From SG8-41 sp035574195 (lineage in GTDB: Bacteria > Pseudomonadota > Gammaproteobacteria > Burkholderiales > SG8-41), in the NCBI GenBank assembly GCA_035574195.1, contig DATLZE010000181.1, positions 1 through 14,475 of the forward strand: a stretch of DNA of 14,475 nt, read 5' to 3'. The position numbers were made by a program, and so were the translations under genes. This document shows, in pieces, positions 1 through 6,928 of this stretch. The notes under the pieces are model-generated. The model was given only the letters and a program-made list of their open reading frames with translations. It was not told the DNA's origin and did not search any database. The first letter of the stretch is position 1. Each line of letters begins with the position of its first letter.

Positions 1-41
1 CCCGCCGTTTTGCGGCCGGGAGCCGGATAAAAAAACGGCGG
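1..41. repeat. Extra terminator arm giving an alternative hairpin
   Basis: Bases 2-11 (CCGCCGTTTT) repeat the right arm of the terminator at 53-65 and are complementary to 32-41. The left arm 29-41 could therefore pair with either 2-11 or 53-65, and the two hairpins exclude each other. This may be a duplicated terminator or the remains of a second one cut by the window edge. Confidence 0.55.
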
Positions 42-65
42 ACGGAAATCGCCCGCCGTTTTTTT
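29..65 (-). terminator. Rho-independent terminator after the desaturase (likely bidirectional)
   Basis: Arms 29-41 (seven A then CGGCGG) and 53-65 (CCGCCG then seven T) are perfect 13-bp inverted complements around an 11-nt loop. Inside the loop two more pairs (43-44 with 50-51) can form after one mismatch. Read on the minus strand, the hairpin follows the desaturase stop by about 65 nt and ends in a T run. By symmetry it also ends in T on the plus strand, so it could stop transcription entering from the left. A third copy of one arm lies at 1-11. Confidence 0.9.
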
Positions 66-128
66 ACCAATTCCGCCAAGCAGCGACCCGCCAGGGGAGG
101 CGGCAGCCCTTCGATCCTCGGGTGAGCG

Positions 129-1292
129 TCACGCGTAGCAACGCAGCCGCCGGCTGAACTCCTGGAGCGCGGCGATCCCGCTCGCCTCGGCCCGCGCGCA
201 CCAGTCCTCGAGCTGGCGAACGAGTTGTTCCTTGGAGGCGTTGGAACGCTGCCACAGCGCCACCAGCTCCTGGCGCATGGCGTAGACGGTGGCGAGCACC
301 CGGCTGTGGGAGAGCGCGACGTCCACGTGCACGCGCTCGGCGCCGGCGAGCCGCATGGCGTCCCCGTGCAGGATCCTCTGCACTGCGGCGCGGTCCACGC
401 GCACCGCACGCGCGCGCAGCGCGCGGATTTCGCGCGCGCAGGTCTGGCGCAGCGTCTTGGCGTACTTGGCGAGCACCTCGTAGCGGTGCGTGATCACCGC
501 CTGCACGGTGGCGAGATCGCAGCGCGTCTTGGAGGCATCGAGCCTGAGCCGCGGCGCGACCTTCTTCACTTGTGCGAGCCCTACGAGCTCGAGCGTGCGG
601 ATGTAGAGCCAGCCGATGTCGAACTCGTACCAGCGGTTCGAGAGTCGCGCCGAGCTCGCGTAGGCGTGGTGATTGTTGTGCAGCTCCTCGCCCCCGATCA
701 GGATGCCCCACGGCACGATGTTGGTGCTCGCGTCCTCCGGCTGGAAGTTGCGGTAGCCCCACCAGTGGCCGAGCCCGTTGATCACGCCGGCGGCGAAAAG
801 CGGAATCCACGCCATCTGCACCGCCCAGATCGTCAGGCCGATGAAGCCGAACAGCACGCAATTCACCCCCAGCAGGACGAAGATCCCGAACCGGTCGTGC
901 CGGCTGTAGAGGTTGCGCTCGATCCAGTCCTCGGGCGTGCCGTGCCCGTACTTCTCGAGCGTTTCCGGCTTGCGCGCTTCCTGCCGGTAGAGCTCGGTGC
1001 CTTCCCACAGCACCTTGCGGATGCCGACGATCTGCGGGCTGTGCGGGTCCTCCTCGGTCTCGACCCGCGCGTGGTGCTTGCGGTGCACCGCGACCCATTC
1101 CTTGGTGACCATGCCGGTCGTGAGCCATAGCCAGAAGCGGAAGAAATGGCTCACCGCGGGATGCAGATCGAGGGCGCGGTGCGCCTGGCTGCGGTGCAGA
1201 AAAATCGTGACCGCCGCGATGGTGATGTGCGTGGTGACGAGCGTATAAGCGACCAGCCCCCACCAAGGCAGGTCCCAGACCCCTGTAAACAT
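129..1292 (-). CDS. DesA/acyl-CoA desaturase-type membrane fatty acid desaturase
   Basis: Predicted di-iron membrane desaturase that introduces a double bond into saturated acyl chains; the delta-9 position is inferred from family. All three histidine boxes are visible in the 387-residue product: HRSQAH (33-38), HRKHH (70-74) and HNNHH (205-209), plus a conserved GHWWG near 175. Hydrophobic stretches lie around 11-31, 48-62 and 137-175. Residues from about 250 to the end are a charged, helical-looking extension beyond the catalytic core, with no domain I recognise. The ATG at 1292 is chosen over the upstream in-frame start at 1385 because AAGGAG lies 4 nt before it and the extra 31 residues do not look like desaturase. 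Transcription probably ends at the 29-65 terminator. An inverted repeat lies at 1319-1350, just upstream of the start. Confidence 0.9.
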   Translation of the reverse strand: MFTGVWDLPWWGLVAYTLVTTHITIAAVTIFLHRSQAHRALDLHPAVSHFFRFWLWLTTGMVTKEWVAVHRKHHARVETEEDPHSPQIVGIRKVLWEGTELYRQEARKPETLEKYGHGTPEDWIERNLYSRHDRFGIFVLLGVNCVLFGFIGLTIWAVQMAWIPLFAAGVINGLGHWWGYRNFQPEDASTNIVPWGILIGGEELHNNHHAYASSARLSNRWYEFDIGWLYIRTLELVGLAQVKKVAPRLRLDASKTRCDLATVQAVITHRYEVLAKYAKTLRQTCAREIRALRARAVRVDRAAVQRILHGDAMRLAGAERVHVDVALSHSRVLATVYAMRQELVALWQRSNASKEQLVRQLEDWCARAEASGIAALQEFSRRLRCYA

Positions 1293-1318
1293 CGTGCTCC
1301 TTGTCGGTAAATGCAATA

Positions 1319-1350
1319 AAGCCAAAAGCGGCGAGGCCGGCCTTTGGCTT
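1319..1350. promoter_or_regulatory. Inverted repeat upstream of the desaturase (operator or 5' UTR hairpin)
   Basis: AAGCCAAA (1319-1326) and TTTGGCTT (1343-1350) are perfect 8-bp inverted complements with a 16-nt GC-rich spacer. The near arm lies 27 bp from the desaturase ATG. Desaturase genes are often under acyl-chain- or temperature-responsive repressors, but the repeat matches no operator I know. It could equally be an RNA stem in the leader. No T run follows, so it is not a terminator. Confidence 0.4.
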
Positions 1351-1533
1351 GGCCAGCAGTCTACAGGAATTCGGGCGGCGAGCATAGTTTTTCATGCGCG
1401 TGCCGCGCGCTTCAACGCGCGCGCCTAGCCCGATGATTAAAGGGCGGATTTCGTCGCGGCGCGCGGTATGCCGGATCGCGAAACAGGGAATGACGCCGGA
1501 ATTGATCCGCAGCGGCCGCTTGCGCGAGCGCGG

Positions 1534-2823
1534 CTACGCGCCCGCTTGGCCCGGGCGTTCGGGCTCGCCCAGCACGCGCACCTCGCGCTGGTGGTAGGGG
1601 GTCTCGATACCGCGCGCCCGGAACTCGCGCAGGATCTCGCGATAGAGGTCGGAGCGCAGCCCGCCTTGGCCCTCCTGGGGGTCGCCGATCCACACTCCGA
1701 GCTCGAGATCCACGCCGCTCTCGCCGAGCTGGCGCACGAGCGTTTTCGGGGCCGGATCGCGCAGCACGCGCGGATGGCGGGCGGCGATGTCCTCGAGCAG
1801 GCGCGCGACGGCGTCGAGATCGGCGCGGTAGGAAACCTGCAGCGGCAGCGCGACGCGCACCAGCCGGTTGCTGTAGGTGTAGTTCACCACGGTCGAGGAG
1901 ATCACCGTCTCGTTCGGAATGATCGCCTCGGTGCCGTCGAGGCTGCGCACCACGAGGTAGCGCGCGCTCATGCGGGTGATCTCGCCGGTATAGCGGTCGA
2001 TCGTCACCTGGTCGCCGATGTTGACCGAGCGGTCCATCAGGATGATGAAGCCGCTCACGTAGTTCGCGGCGATCTTCTGCAGGCCGAAACCGATGCCCAC
2101 CCCGAGCGCGCCGCCGAACACCGAGAGCACGGTGAGGTCCACCCCGAGCGCGGGCAGCGCGATCAGCACGGCGGCGAGCACGAGAGCTGCGCGCGCGAGC
2201 TTGGAGAGCATCACCCGCAGGTTGAGATCGAGGGTCGCGGCACGCATCAGGCGCGCCTCGAGCGCGCTGCCGATCCACAGCGCGGCGAGCAGGGTGATCC
2301 CGACCGAGAGCACCGCCTGCAGGACGAGGAGCAGGGAGACGCGCTGCCCGGCGAGGCTGAAGCCGACCTCGTCGAGGAATCTCAGGATCTCGGGCGCGAG
2401 CCCGGTGATGTGAAGCGCGAAGCCGCCCCACACCACCCAGGCGATCGAGCGCTCGGAGGCGCGCAGCCAGCCGCTCGGCGCGAACGCGCGGCGCAAGGCA
2501 TAGACCGTGACGCGCACGATGGCGAGCGCGGTGAGCAGCGGCACCGCGACGTTGAGCAGCGCGACGCTGTGCCAGTTGCGCAGCACGGCGCGGCCGACGA
2601 GCACCGCAGCGAGCGCGGTGAGCGGAAAGAGCAGCCGCCGCACCCCTCCGACGGTGAAGCGCAGCGTCGCCTCGCCGGTCTCGAAGCGCGGCCTGAGCAG
2701 GCGGCTCACCCAGGCGGCGGTGGCGAAGGCTGCCGCGAGGACAGCGAGCTGCCACAGCACCCGCACGTCGCGCAGGTCGGCCCACAGCTCGGCGAGCAGC
2801 CTGGGGATTTCCGGAGCATTCAC
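1534..2823 (-). CDS. MscS-family mechanosensitive ion channel
   Basis: Small-conductance mechanosensitive channel homologue of 429 residues, expected in the inner membrane and to open under high membrane tension during osmotic downshock. Several hydrophobic helices precede the channel core (about 24-40, 62-78, 88-108, 126-142, 161-182, 212-228). The pore helix is glycine/alanine-rich (about 231-260, with GGALGVGIGFGLQKIAANYV). The MscS beta domain begins with RSVNIGDQVTI (265-275) and continues with the usual IPNE motif (292-295), then an alpha/beta C-terminal cage region. It is longer than E. coli MscS (286) because of the extra N-terminal helices. The start is GTG at 2823; the Shine-Dalgarno is weak. 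A TAGAAT box at 2848-2853 suits a short leader. It lies on the same strand as the desaturase but 241 bp away, so a shared transcript is uncertain. Confidence 0.92.
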   Translation of the reverse strand: MNAPEIPRLLAELWADLRDVRVLWQLAVLAAAFATAAWVSRLLRPRFETGEATLRFTVGGVRRLLFPLTALAAVLVGRAVLRNWHSVALLNVAVPLLTALAIVRVTVYALRRAFAPSGWLRASERSIAWVVWGGFALHITGLAPEILRFLDEVGFSLAGQRVSLLLVLQAVLSVGITLLAALWIGSALEARLMRAATLDLNLRVMLSKLARAALVLAAVLIALPALGVDLTVLSVFGGALGVGIGFGLQKIAANYVSGFIILMDRSVNIGDQVTIDRYTGEITRMSARYLVVRSLDGTEAIIPNETVISSTVVNYTYSNRLVRVALPLQVSYRADLDAVARLLEDIAARHPRVLRDPAPKTLVRQLGESGVDLELGVWIGDPQEGQGGLRSDLYREILREFRARGIETPYHQREVRVLGEPERPGQAGA

Positions 2824-2847
2824 GGTGCGGGCGCCTCGGGCGCGGCC

Positions 2848-2853
2848 ATTCTA
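2848..2853 (-). promoter_or_regulatory. Putative -10 box for the MscS gene
   Basis: On the minus strand the sequence reads TAGAAT (5 of 6 matches to TATAAT), about 25 nt before the GTG start. No convincing -35 hexamer lies 17 nt upstream in this GC-only stretch, so the call rests on the -10 alone. Confidence 0.4.
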
Positions 2854-2882
2854 GCACGCGCGCCCGCGCGCCCGCCGGGGGG

Positions 2883-2888
2883 TAAAAT
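2883..2888 (+). promoter_or_regulatory. Putative -10 box for the PAS kinase / ANTAR regulator operon
   Basis: TAAAAT (5 of 6 matches to TATAAT) is the only AT-rich hexamer in the 97-bp divergent spacer on the plus strand. It lies 32 nt before the kinase ATG. No -35 is visible. It faces away from the MscS -10, so the spacer would be a divergent promoter region. Confidence 0.4.
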
Positions 2889-2920
2889 CGGCCGCACGCG
2901 TCCGTGGAGGAGGCGAGATC

Positions 2921-4849
2921 ATGGCCCGCTACGAGGATCTTTCGCGCGAGGAGCTGATCCGGCGGCTGCGCGAGCTCGAGGCGGCGCAGGCGCGCGCCGA
3001 CGCCCAGGCGGAGAGCATCGCGCTGCCGGTGTTCGGCGAGCGCGAGCGCCGCCAGTTCGAGACGAGCGGCTGCCCGATGCGCATCTTCGAGCGCGGCACG
3101 CTGCGCTATCTCGCGGTCAACGACGCCGCGCTCCGGCTCTACGGCTACACCCGCGAGGAGTTTCTGCGGCTCACGCTGCGCGACACCCGCCATCCCCGCG
3201 AGCATCAAGACATGTACTCCTCGCTGCTGGAATACACCGGGGCGATCAAGCACTGGGGGCCGCGCCGCCACATCACCCGCTCGGGCGAGGTCATCTTCGT
3301 GGACATCGTCACGCAGGACATCCTGTACGAAGGCAGGCTCGCGCGGCTGAGCCTCACTCTGGACCTTACCGAGCGCACGCGCGCCGAGCAGCGGCTGCGC
3401 GAGGCGAACGAATTCCTGCGCGGCGTGATCGAGGCGAGCCGCGACTGCATCAAGGTACTCGATCTGCAGGGGCGGCTGCTGTGGATCAACCCCGGCGGCC
3501 TGCGGCTGCGGGAAGCCGAGCGGGACGCGGCACTGGTCGGCAGGAGCTATCTCGAATTCTGGGAGGGCGCCGACCGCGAGGCCGCGCGCCGGGCGCTCGA
3601 GCGGGCGCGCTGCGGCGAGGCGAGCCGGTTCACCGGCCGCTCGCCGACGCTGAAGGGCTCCGTCAAATGGTGGGACGAGATCGTCACCCCGGTGCCCGGC
3701 GGCGAGGGGCGCGCGGAGAAGCTGCTCGTCGTCTCGCGCGACATCACCGAGCAGCGCTTCGCGCTGGAGGCACTGCGCGAGAGCGAGAGCCAGCTCGAGC
3801 TCGCGATCGAGAGCAGCGGGCTCGCGATGTGGGACTGGGACCTGCGCAGCGGCCGGGTGAGGCGCAGCGAGCGCTTCGCGCGTATGCTCGGTTACGCACC
3901 GGAAGAGCTGCCCCAGACCCGGCAGGCGTGGCAAGCGCTGGTGCATCCCGAGGACCTGCCGGCAGTCGAATCCGCGATCCGGTCCCATCTCGAGGGCGCG
4001 ACGCCGCATTACGTCGCGGATTACCGGGTGAGGTCGAGGAACGGCGAGTGGGTCTGGGTCCAGAGCCGCGCCCGGGTGACCGAGCGCGACGCGGCGGGCA
4101 CCGCGCTGCGCGTCGTGGGCTTCGTCCACGACATCACCGCGCAGAAGCAGGCGGAGCAGAGGCGCCTCTCCCAGCTGCTCATCCAGCGCGATGCGCTGGT
4201 GCGGGAAGTGCACCACCGCATCAAGAACCATCTCCAAGGCGTCGCGGGGCTGCTGCGCTCGAAGGCGCGCGAGCAACCCGAGATCGCGCCGCTGATCGAG
4301 GCGGCGGTCGCCCAGATCCAGTCGGTGGCGCTGGTGCACGGGCTGCAGGGCCGGGCGCCCGATGCGGGCGTCGCGCTCGGCGAGCTACTCGAGGCGGTCG
4401 GAACCGGGGTGCCCGAGGCGGGCGGCGTCCAGCTCGCGCGCGAGCTGGACCGCGCGGCGCTCGGGGCGGTGCGGCTCGCCGACTCCGAGGCGGTGCCGGT
4501 CGCGCTGGTGATCAATGAGCTGGTGTTGAACGCCTGCAAGCACCGCGCGATCCGGCCCGCGCGCGAGCCGATCCGGATCGCGGCGGCGCGGCGCGGGCAG
4601 GAAGTGGAAATCCGCGTCACCAACCGGGGGCGGCTGCCCCGCGGCTTCGATTATGCGCGCGGCGTGAAGACCGGCACCGGGCTCGAGCTCGTGCGCACGC
4701 TGCTGCCTCCGGGCGGCGCGCGGCTCTCGATCGAGCAGTCGGGCAGGGATGTGCTCGCGGTATTGCAGCTCGCGCGCCCGGTCATCGAGCCGGGTGAAGA
4801 CTCGCCGCAGGCTCCGGCACGCCCCGTGCGGGAAGCCCTCGCCCGATGA
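2921..4849 (+). CDS. Soluble multi-PAS sensor histidine kinase, HisKA_2 type
   Basis: Sensor kinase of 642 residues with no membrane segment, so the signal is probably cytoplasmic. Domain order: short coiled N-terminus (1-40); three PAS/PAC units at about 45-155, 162-280 and 288-410, each ending in a D(I/L)T motif (148-150 DLT, 274-276 DIT, 404-406 DIT); HisKA_2 dimerisation domain with VREVHHRIKNHLQG (427-440), the likely phospho-histidine being H432; then an ATPase domain with N-box INELVLNACKH (531-541) and GTGLEL (585-590). The usual DxG of the G1 box reads TNRG, with N568 where aspartate is expected. GGAGGAGG lies 7-10 nt before the ATG. Its stop overlaps the start of the ANTAR regulator (ATGA), which marks the two as a cognate pair. 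Known HisKA_2/ANTAR pairs include EutW/EutV, but the ligand here cannot be read from sequence. Confidence 0.9.
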   Translation: MARYEDLSREELIRRLRELEAAQARADAQAESIALPVFGERERRQFETSGCPMRIFERGTLRYLAVNDAALRLYGYTREEFLRLTLRDTRHPREHQDMYSSLLEYTGAIKHWGPRRHITRSGEVIFVDIVTQDILYEGRLARLSLTLDLTERTRAEQRLREANEFLRGVIEASRDCIKVLDLQGRLLWINPGGLRLREAERDAALVGRSYLEFWEGADREAARRALERARCGEASRFTGRSPTLKGSVKWWDEIVTPVPGGEGRAEKLLVVSRDITEQRFALEALRESESQLELAIESSGLAMWDWDLRSGRVRRSERFARMLGYAPEELPQTRQAWQALVHPEDLPAVESAIRSHLEGATPHYVADYRVRSRNGEWVWVQSRARVTERDAAGTALRVVGFVHDITAQKQAEQRRLSQLLIQRDALVREVHHRIKNHLQGVAGLLRSKAREQPEIAPLIEAAVAQIQSVALVHGLQGRAPDAGVALGELLEAVGTGVPEAGGVQLARELDRAALGAVRLADSEAVPVALVINELVLNACKHRAIRPAREPIRIAAARRGQEVEIRVTNRGRLPRGFDYARGVKTGTGLELVRTLLPPGGARLSIEQSGRDVLAVLQLARPVIEPGEDSPQAPARPVREALAR

Positions 4850-5484
4850 GCGCGGAACGCAAGCCCCGGGCGCATCTCCTGGTGGTGGACGACGACCGCC
4901 TGGTGCTCGCCACGCTCGCGCGCGGGCTGCGCGAGGCGGGCTACGACGTGAGCGCTGCGGCGAGCGGCCCGGACGCGCTCGCGGCCGTGGCGCGCAGCGC
5001 CCCCGATCTCGCGCTGCTCGACGTGCGCATGCCCGGCATGGACGGCGTCGAGCTCGGGCGCCTGCTGCGCGAGGGCGCCGGCGTGCCGTTCCTGTATCTC
5101 TCGGCCTACGGGCAGGCCGAAGTCGTGCAGCAGGCGGTCGAGCACGGCGCGCTCGGCTACCTGGTGAAGCCGCTCGACGTCGCGCAGATCGTGCCCTCGA
5201 TCGAGGCGGCGCTCGCGCGCGCGCGGGAAATCCGCGGCCTGCGCGAAAAGCACTCGCAGCTCAGCACCGCGCTCGCCGGCTCGCGCGAGGTGAGCATGGT
5301 GGTGGGGCTGCTGATGGTGCGCGAGTGCCTCGACCGCGGCGAGGCCTTCGAGCTGCTGCGCTCGCACGCGCGCGCCCAGCGGCGCGCGCTGGCGGAGGTC
5401 GCGCGCGAGCTGCTCGAGTCGGCGGAAAAGCTCAACGCCGTCAGCCGCTTGAGGCCGCGGGGCCGCAGGCCGCGCGGCGACTGA
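4846..5484 (+). CDS. ANTAR-domain response regulator (RNA-binding antiterminator type)
   Basis: Two-domain regulator of 212 residues. The receiver (about 9-125) has acidic D15/D16, phospho-acceptor D59 in LLDVRMPG, S86 and K108. The ANTAR domain (about 137-190) is recognised by SR (146-147), VSMVVGLLM (149-157), AFELLR (167-172) and the closing VARELL (185-190). ANTAR proteins bind paired hairpins in nascent RNA and prevent termination, and phosphorylation is known to activate EutV by dimerisation. The C-terminal tail is basic and arginine-rich (RPRG repeated at 203-211, encoded by a short DNA direct repeat AGGCCGCG). The start codon overlaps the kinase stop, so translation is coupled. The next gene is preceded by a long hairpin-rich leader, the most obvious local candidate target; true targets may lie elsewhere in the genome. 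Confidence 0.92.
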   Translation: MSAERKPRAHLLVVDDDRLVLATLARGLREAGYDVSAAASGPDALAAVARSAPDLALLDVRMPGMDGVELGRLLREGAGVPFLYLSAYGQAEVVQQAVEHGALGYLVKPLDVAQIVPSIEAALARAREIRGLREKHSQLSTALAGSREVSMVVGLLMVRECLDRGEAFELLRSHARAQRRALAEVARELLESAEKLNAVSRLRPRGRRPRGD

Positions 5485-5517
5485 TTCCATAGACTGAACT
5501 CCCGGCGCCGCCCCCGC

Positions 5518-5546
5518 TTGCAACTTGCGGGACAGGCGTTTATAAA
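5518..5546 (+). promoter_or_regulatory. Sigma-70-like promoter for the binding-protein/kinase operon
   Basis: TTGCAA at 5518-5523 (4 of 6 to TTGACA) and TATAAA at 5541-5546 (5 of 6 to TATAAT) are separated by exactly 17 nt. This is the only AT-rich patch between the ANTAR gene and the binding protein. The -35 sits inside an inverted repeat, CCCGC (5513-5517) and GCGGG (5527-5531), and within a direct repeat of CTTGC (5517-5521, 5524-5528), so an operator may overlap it. The predicted transcript start is near 5553. Confidence 0.6.
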
Positions 5547-5552
5547 AAGCAT

Positions 5553-5728
5553 TGCGCGGAGGGCCCGGATCCTGCCCTCCCCGCTTCCGGTTACTGCACC
5601 GGGTAACCGACCGGCGCGCCGCCCCTCGTCATGCGGCGCGCTCCGTCCAGGCTCAGCCCCCGCCTGAAGAAGACAGCACCGGCAGTGGTTCACCGCGAGC
5701 GCTCGCGGGTGAGGAGCGACCCGATTAC
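5553..5728 (+). promoter_or_regulatory. Hairpin-rich 5' leader of the binding-protein operon
   Basis: From the predicted start to the ATG there are about 175 nt with four stable stems. (1) GAGGGC 5559-5564 with GCCCTC 5574-5579. (2) CGGTTAC 5588-5594 with GTAACCG 5603-5609; an alternative CCGGT/ACCGG stem (5587-5591, 5597-5601) competes. (3) Nine perfect pairs, 5614-5622 with 5633-5641. (4) CACC-GCG 5691-5697 with CGC 5704-5706 and GGTG 5708-5711, closing a 6-nt loop AGCGCT. Stem 4 has A at loop position 1 and G at position 4, as reported for ANTAR targets, and ends at the GAGGAG Shine-Dalgarno (5711-5716). No stem is followed by a T run, so a classical terminator is not visible. Regulation by the ANTAR protein is inference. 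Confidence 0.4.
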
Positions 5729-6928
5729 ATGAGGGTGGGAGCGAGACGACCGGAAGCCAGCATTTGCCGCTGGTTTGGAAGAGCCCTGCGGCGGCGCCTG
5801 CTGCGCGCAGCGCCGCCGCCCCCGCTTGCGGCGCGCGCGGTCGGGCCGCTCGCCGCCTTCTGCCTGCTCGTGCAGGGCACGCCGGCGCCGGCCGCCACGC
5901 ACCCCTTCGGCAAGCCTGGCGAGCCGATCAAGCTCGTGGTCGGCTTCAATCCCTATTTCGCGCCCGCCTGGACGCTCGCGGTGGTCCATCACAAGGGATT
6001 GTGGAAGAAGCGGCTGCCGGAGGGCTCGCAGGTCGAGCTCAACGTCGGCCTGCGCGGGCCCGCGCTGGCGGATTACCTGCGCAACGGCGAAGTCCATTTC
6101 GCCTACTTCGGCGACGCCGCGGTGGCGCTCGCCGCCGCGAAGCCCGACATCCGGCTGATCGCGGTCACCATGATGTCCCAGGATTTGTGCGTGCTGCTGG
6201 TGCGGGCGGATGCGCCGCGTTTCGCCAGCGCGCGGGAAGGCGCGCGCTGGCTCGACGGCAAGCGCATCGCCACCACGCCGGGCACCTGCCAGGGCCGGAT
6301 CACCCAGCTCGTGCTCGATCGCGAGCGCGTGAAGCCGGCCCGGCTCCTCGATCTGGGCCGCGAGCTGCTCGAGCTGGCGTTTCGCGAGGGACGCATTGAC
6401 GCGGCGGGCGTGCCCGAGCCCGGCGCCTCCGACCTCGTGCTGCGGGGCGTCGCGAGAAGGCTCGCGAGCTCGCGGATTTACGGGCAGTGGGACGCCTCCT
6501 TCATCGCGACCAGCGCCGCGCTGCTGCGGGCCCGGCCCGACGTGATCTCCGGCTGGCTCGCGGCCGAGCTGGAAGCCCAGCGCTTCCTCGCCGACCCGCG
6601 CAACGCCGACGAAGCCGTGCGCATGCTCGCGACCTACGCGCGCCATGTCTCGGCCCAGGCCGTGCGCGCAGCGCTCTATGGGGCCTACCCGGAGTCGCAG
6701 GGCGGGGCTGCCGAGCGCGCCGTTTTCCCGTTCGTATTCTCGGGGGAGGCGCGCGAGACGGTGCGCAAGATCCACGCTTACGCGCAGCGGCTCGGGCTCG
6801 CTCCTGCCGGAGAGCTTGCGCCGGAGGTCGTCGACGGCCGGTGGGCCGAGCGGGCGCTTGCGGCGGCTGGGTTCAAATCCCCGCTCGGGCGGCTGCACGC
6901 GCTGGCGCCGGTCGGGGTGGGCTCATGA
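5729..6928 (+). CDS. Periplasmic ABC-type substrate-binding protein, SsuA/THI5-like (NMT1 fold)
   Basis: Exported solute-binding protein of 399 residues. The N-terminus has a basic region ending RALRRRLLRAA, a hydrophobic core (about 37-49) and an APA-A cleavage site near 55; C45 is preceded by F, so it is not a lipobox. The mature part opens with EPIKLVVGFNPYFAPAWTLAV (the start of the two-lobe fold) and contains ALADYLRNGEVHFAYFGDAA (112-131), the typical NitT/TauT-family ligand-lobe pattern. The family carries sulfonates, nitrate, pyrimidines and similar ligands; the ligand here is not readable. No permease or ATPase gene is adjacent. The gene instead overlaps the CHASE3-type kinase by ATGA, suggesting a sensory rather than transport role. 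The ATG at 5729 is chosen over a TTG at 5552 because it directly precedes the signal peptide; its GAGGAG is 12 nt upstream, rather far. The n-region is unusually long. Confidence 0.8.
   Translation: MRVGARRPEASICRWFGRALRRRLLRAAPPPPLAARAVGPLAAFCLLVQGTPAPAATHPFGKPGEPIKLVVGFNPYFAPAWTLAVVHHKGLWKKRLPEGSQVELNVGLRGPALADYLRNGEVHFAYFGDAAVALAAAKPDIRLIAVTMMSQDLCVLLVRADAPRFASAREGARWLDGKRIATTPGTCQGRITQLVLDRERVKPARLLDLGRELLELAFREGRIDAAGVPEPGASDLVLRGVARRLASSRIYGQWDASFIATSAALLRARPDVISGWLAAELEAQRFLADPRNADEAVRMLATYARHVSAQAVRAALYGAYPESQGGAAERAVFPFVFSGEARETVRKIHAYAQRLGLAPAGELAPEVVDGRWAERALAAAGFKSPLGRLHALAPVGVGS

Noticed and set aside
225..1130. Plus-strand open frame opposite the desaturase
   Set aside because: It is antisense to all three histidine boxes and shows no protein character of its own.
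1293..1385. Longer N-terminus for the desaturase
   Set aside because: The added 31 residues lack family similarity and include the inverted repeat. The internal ATG has AAGGAG at the right place.
1405..1422. GCGCGC-TTCAAC-GCGCGC hairpin after the MscS gene as a terminator
   Set aside because: There is no T run on the minus strand, and GC-alternating stems are common by chance here.
1412..4339. Minus-strand open frame of 975 codons across the MscS and kinase genes
   Set aside because: It is antisense to the well-supported PAS kinase and out of frame with MscS, its composition is arginine/alanine repeats, and it has no domain. Such long shadow frames are expected at this G+C content.
1468..4518. 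Plus-strand open frame of 1016 codons
   Set aside because: It overlaps MscS antisense and the kinase in another frame. The translation is low-complexity HRAEQ-rich sequence without motifs.
5552..5728. TTG start that would lengthen the binding protein by 59 residues
   Set aside because: The extension is low-complexity, spans the hairpin leader, and would bury the signal peptide inside the protein.
5849..5866. Possible lipoprotein signal in the binding protein
   Set aside because: The residue before the cysteine is phenylalanine, not G/A/S, so it is not a lipobox. An APA-A signal peptidase I site follows.
6487..6924. Upstream extension of the CHASE3 kinase frame
   Set aside because: It is out-of-frame sequence inside the binding-protein gene. 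The ATGA overlap at 6925 gives the natural start.
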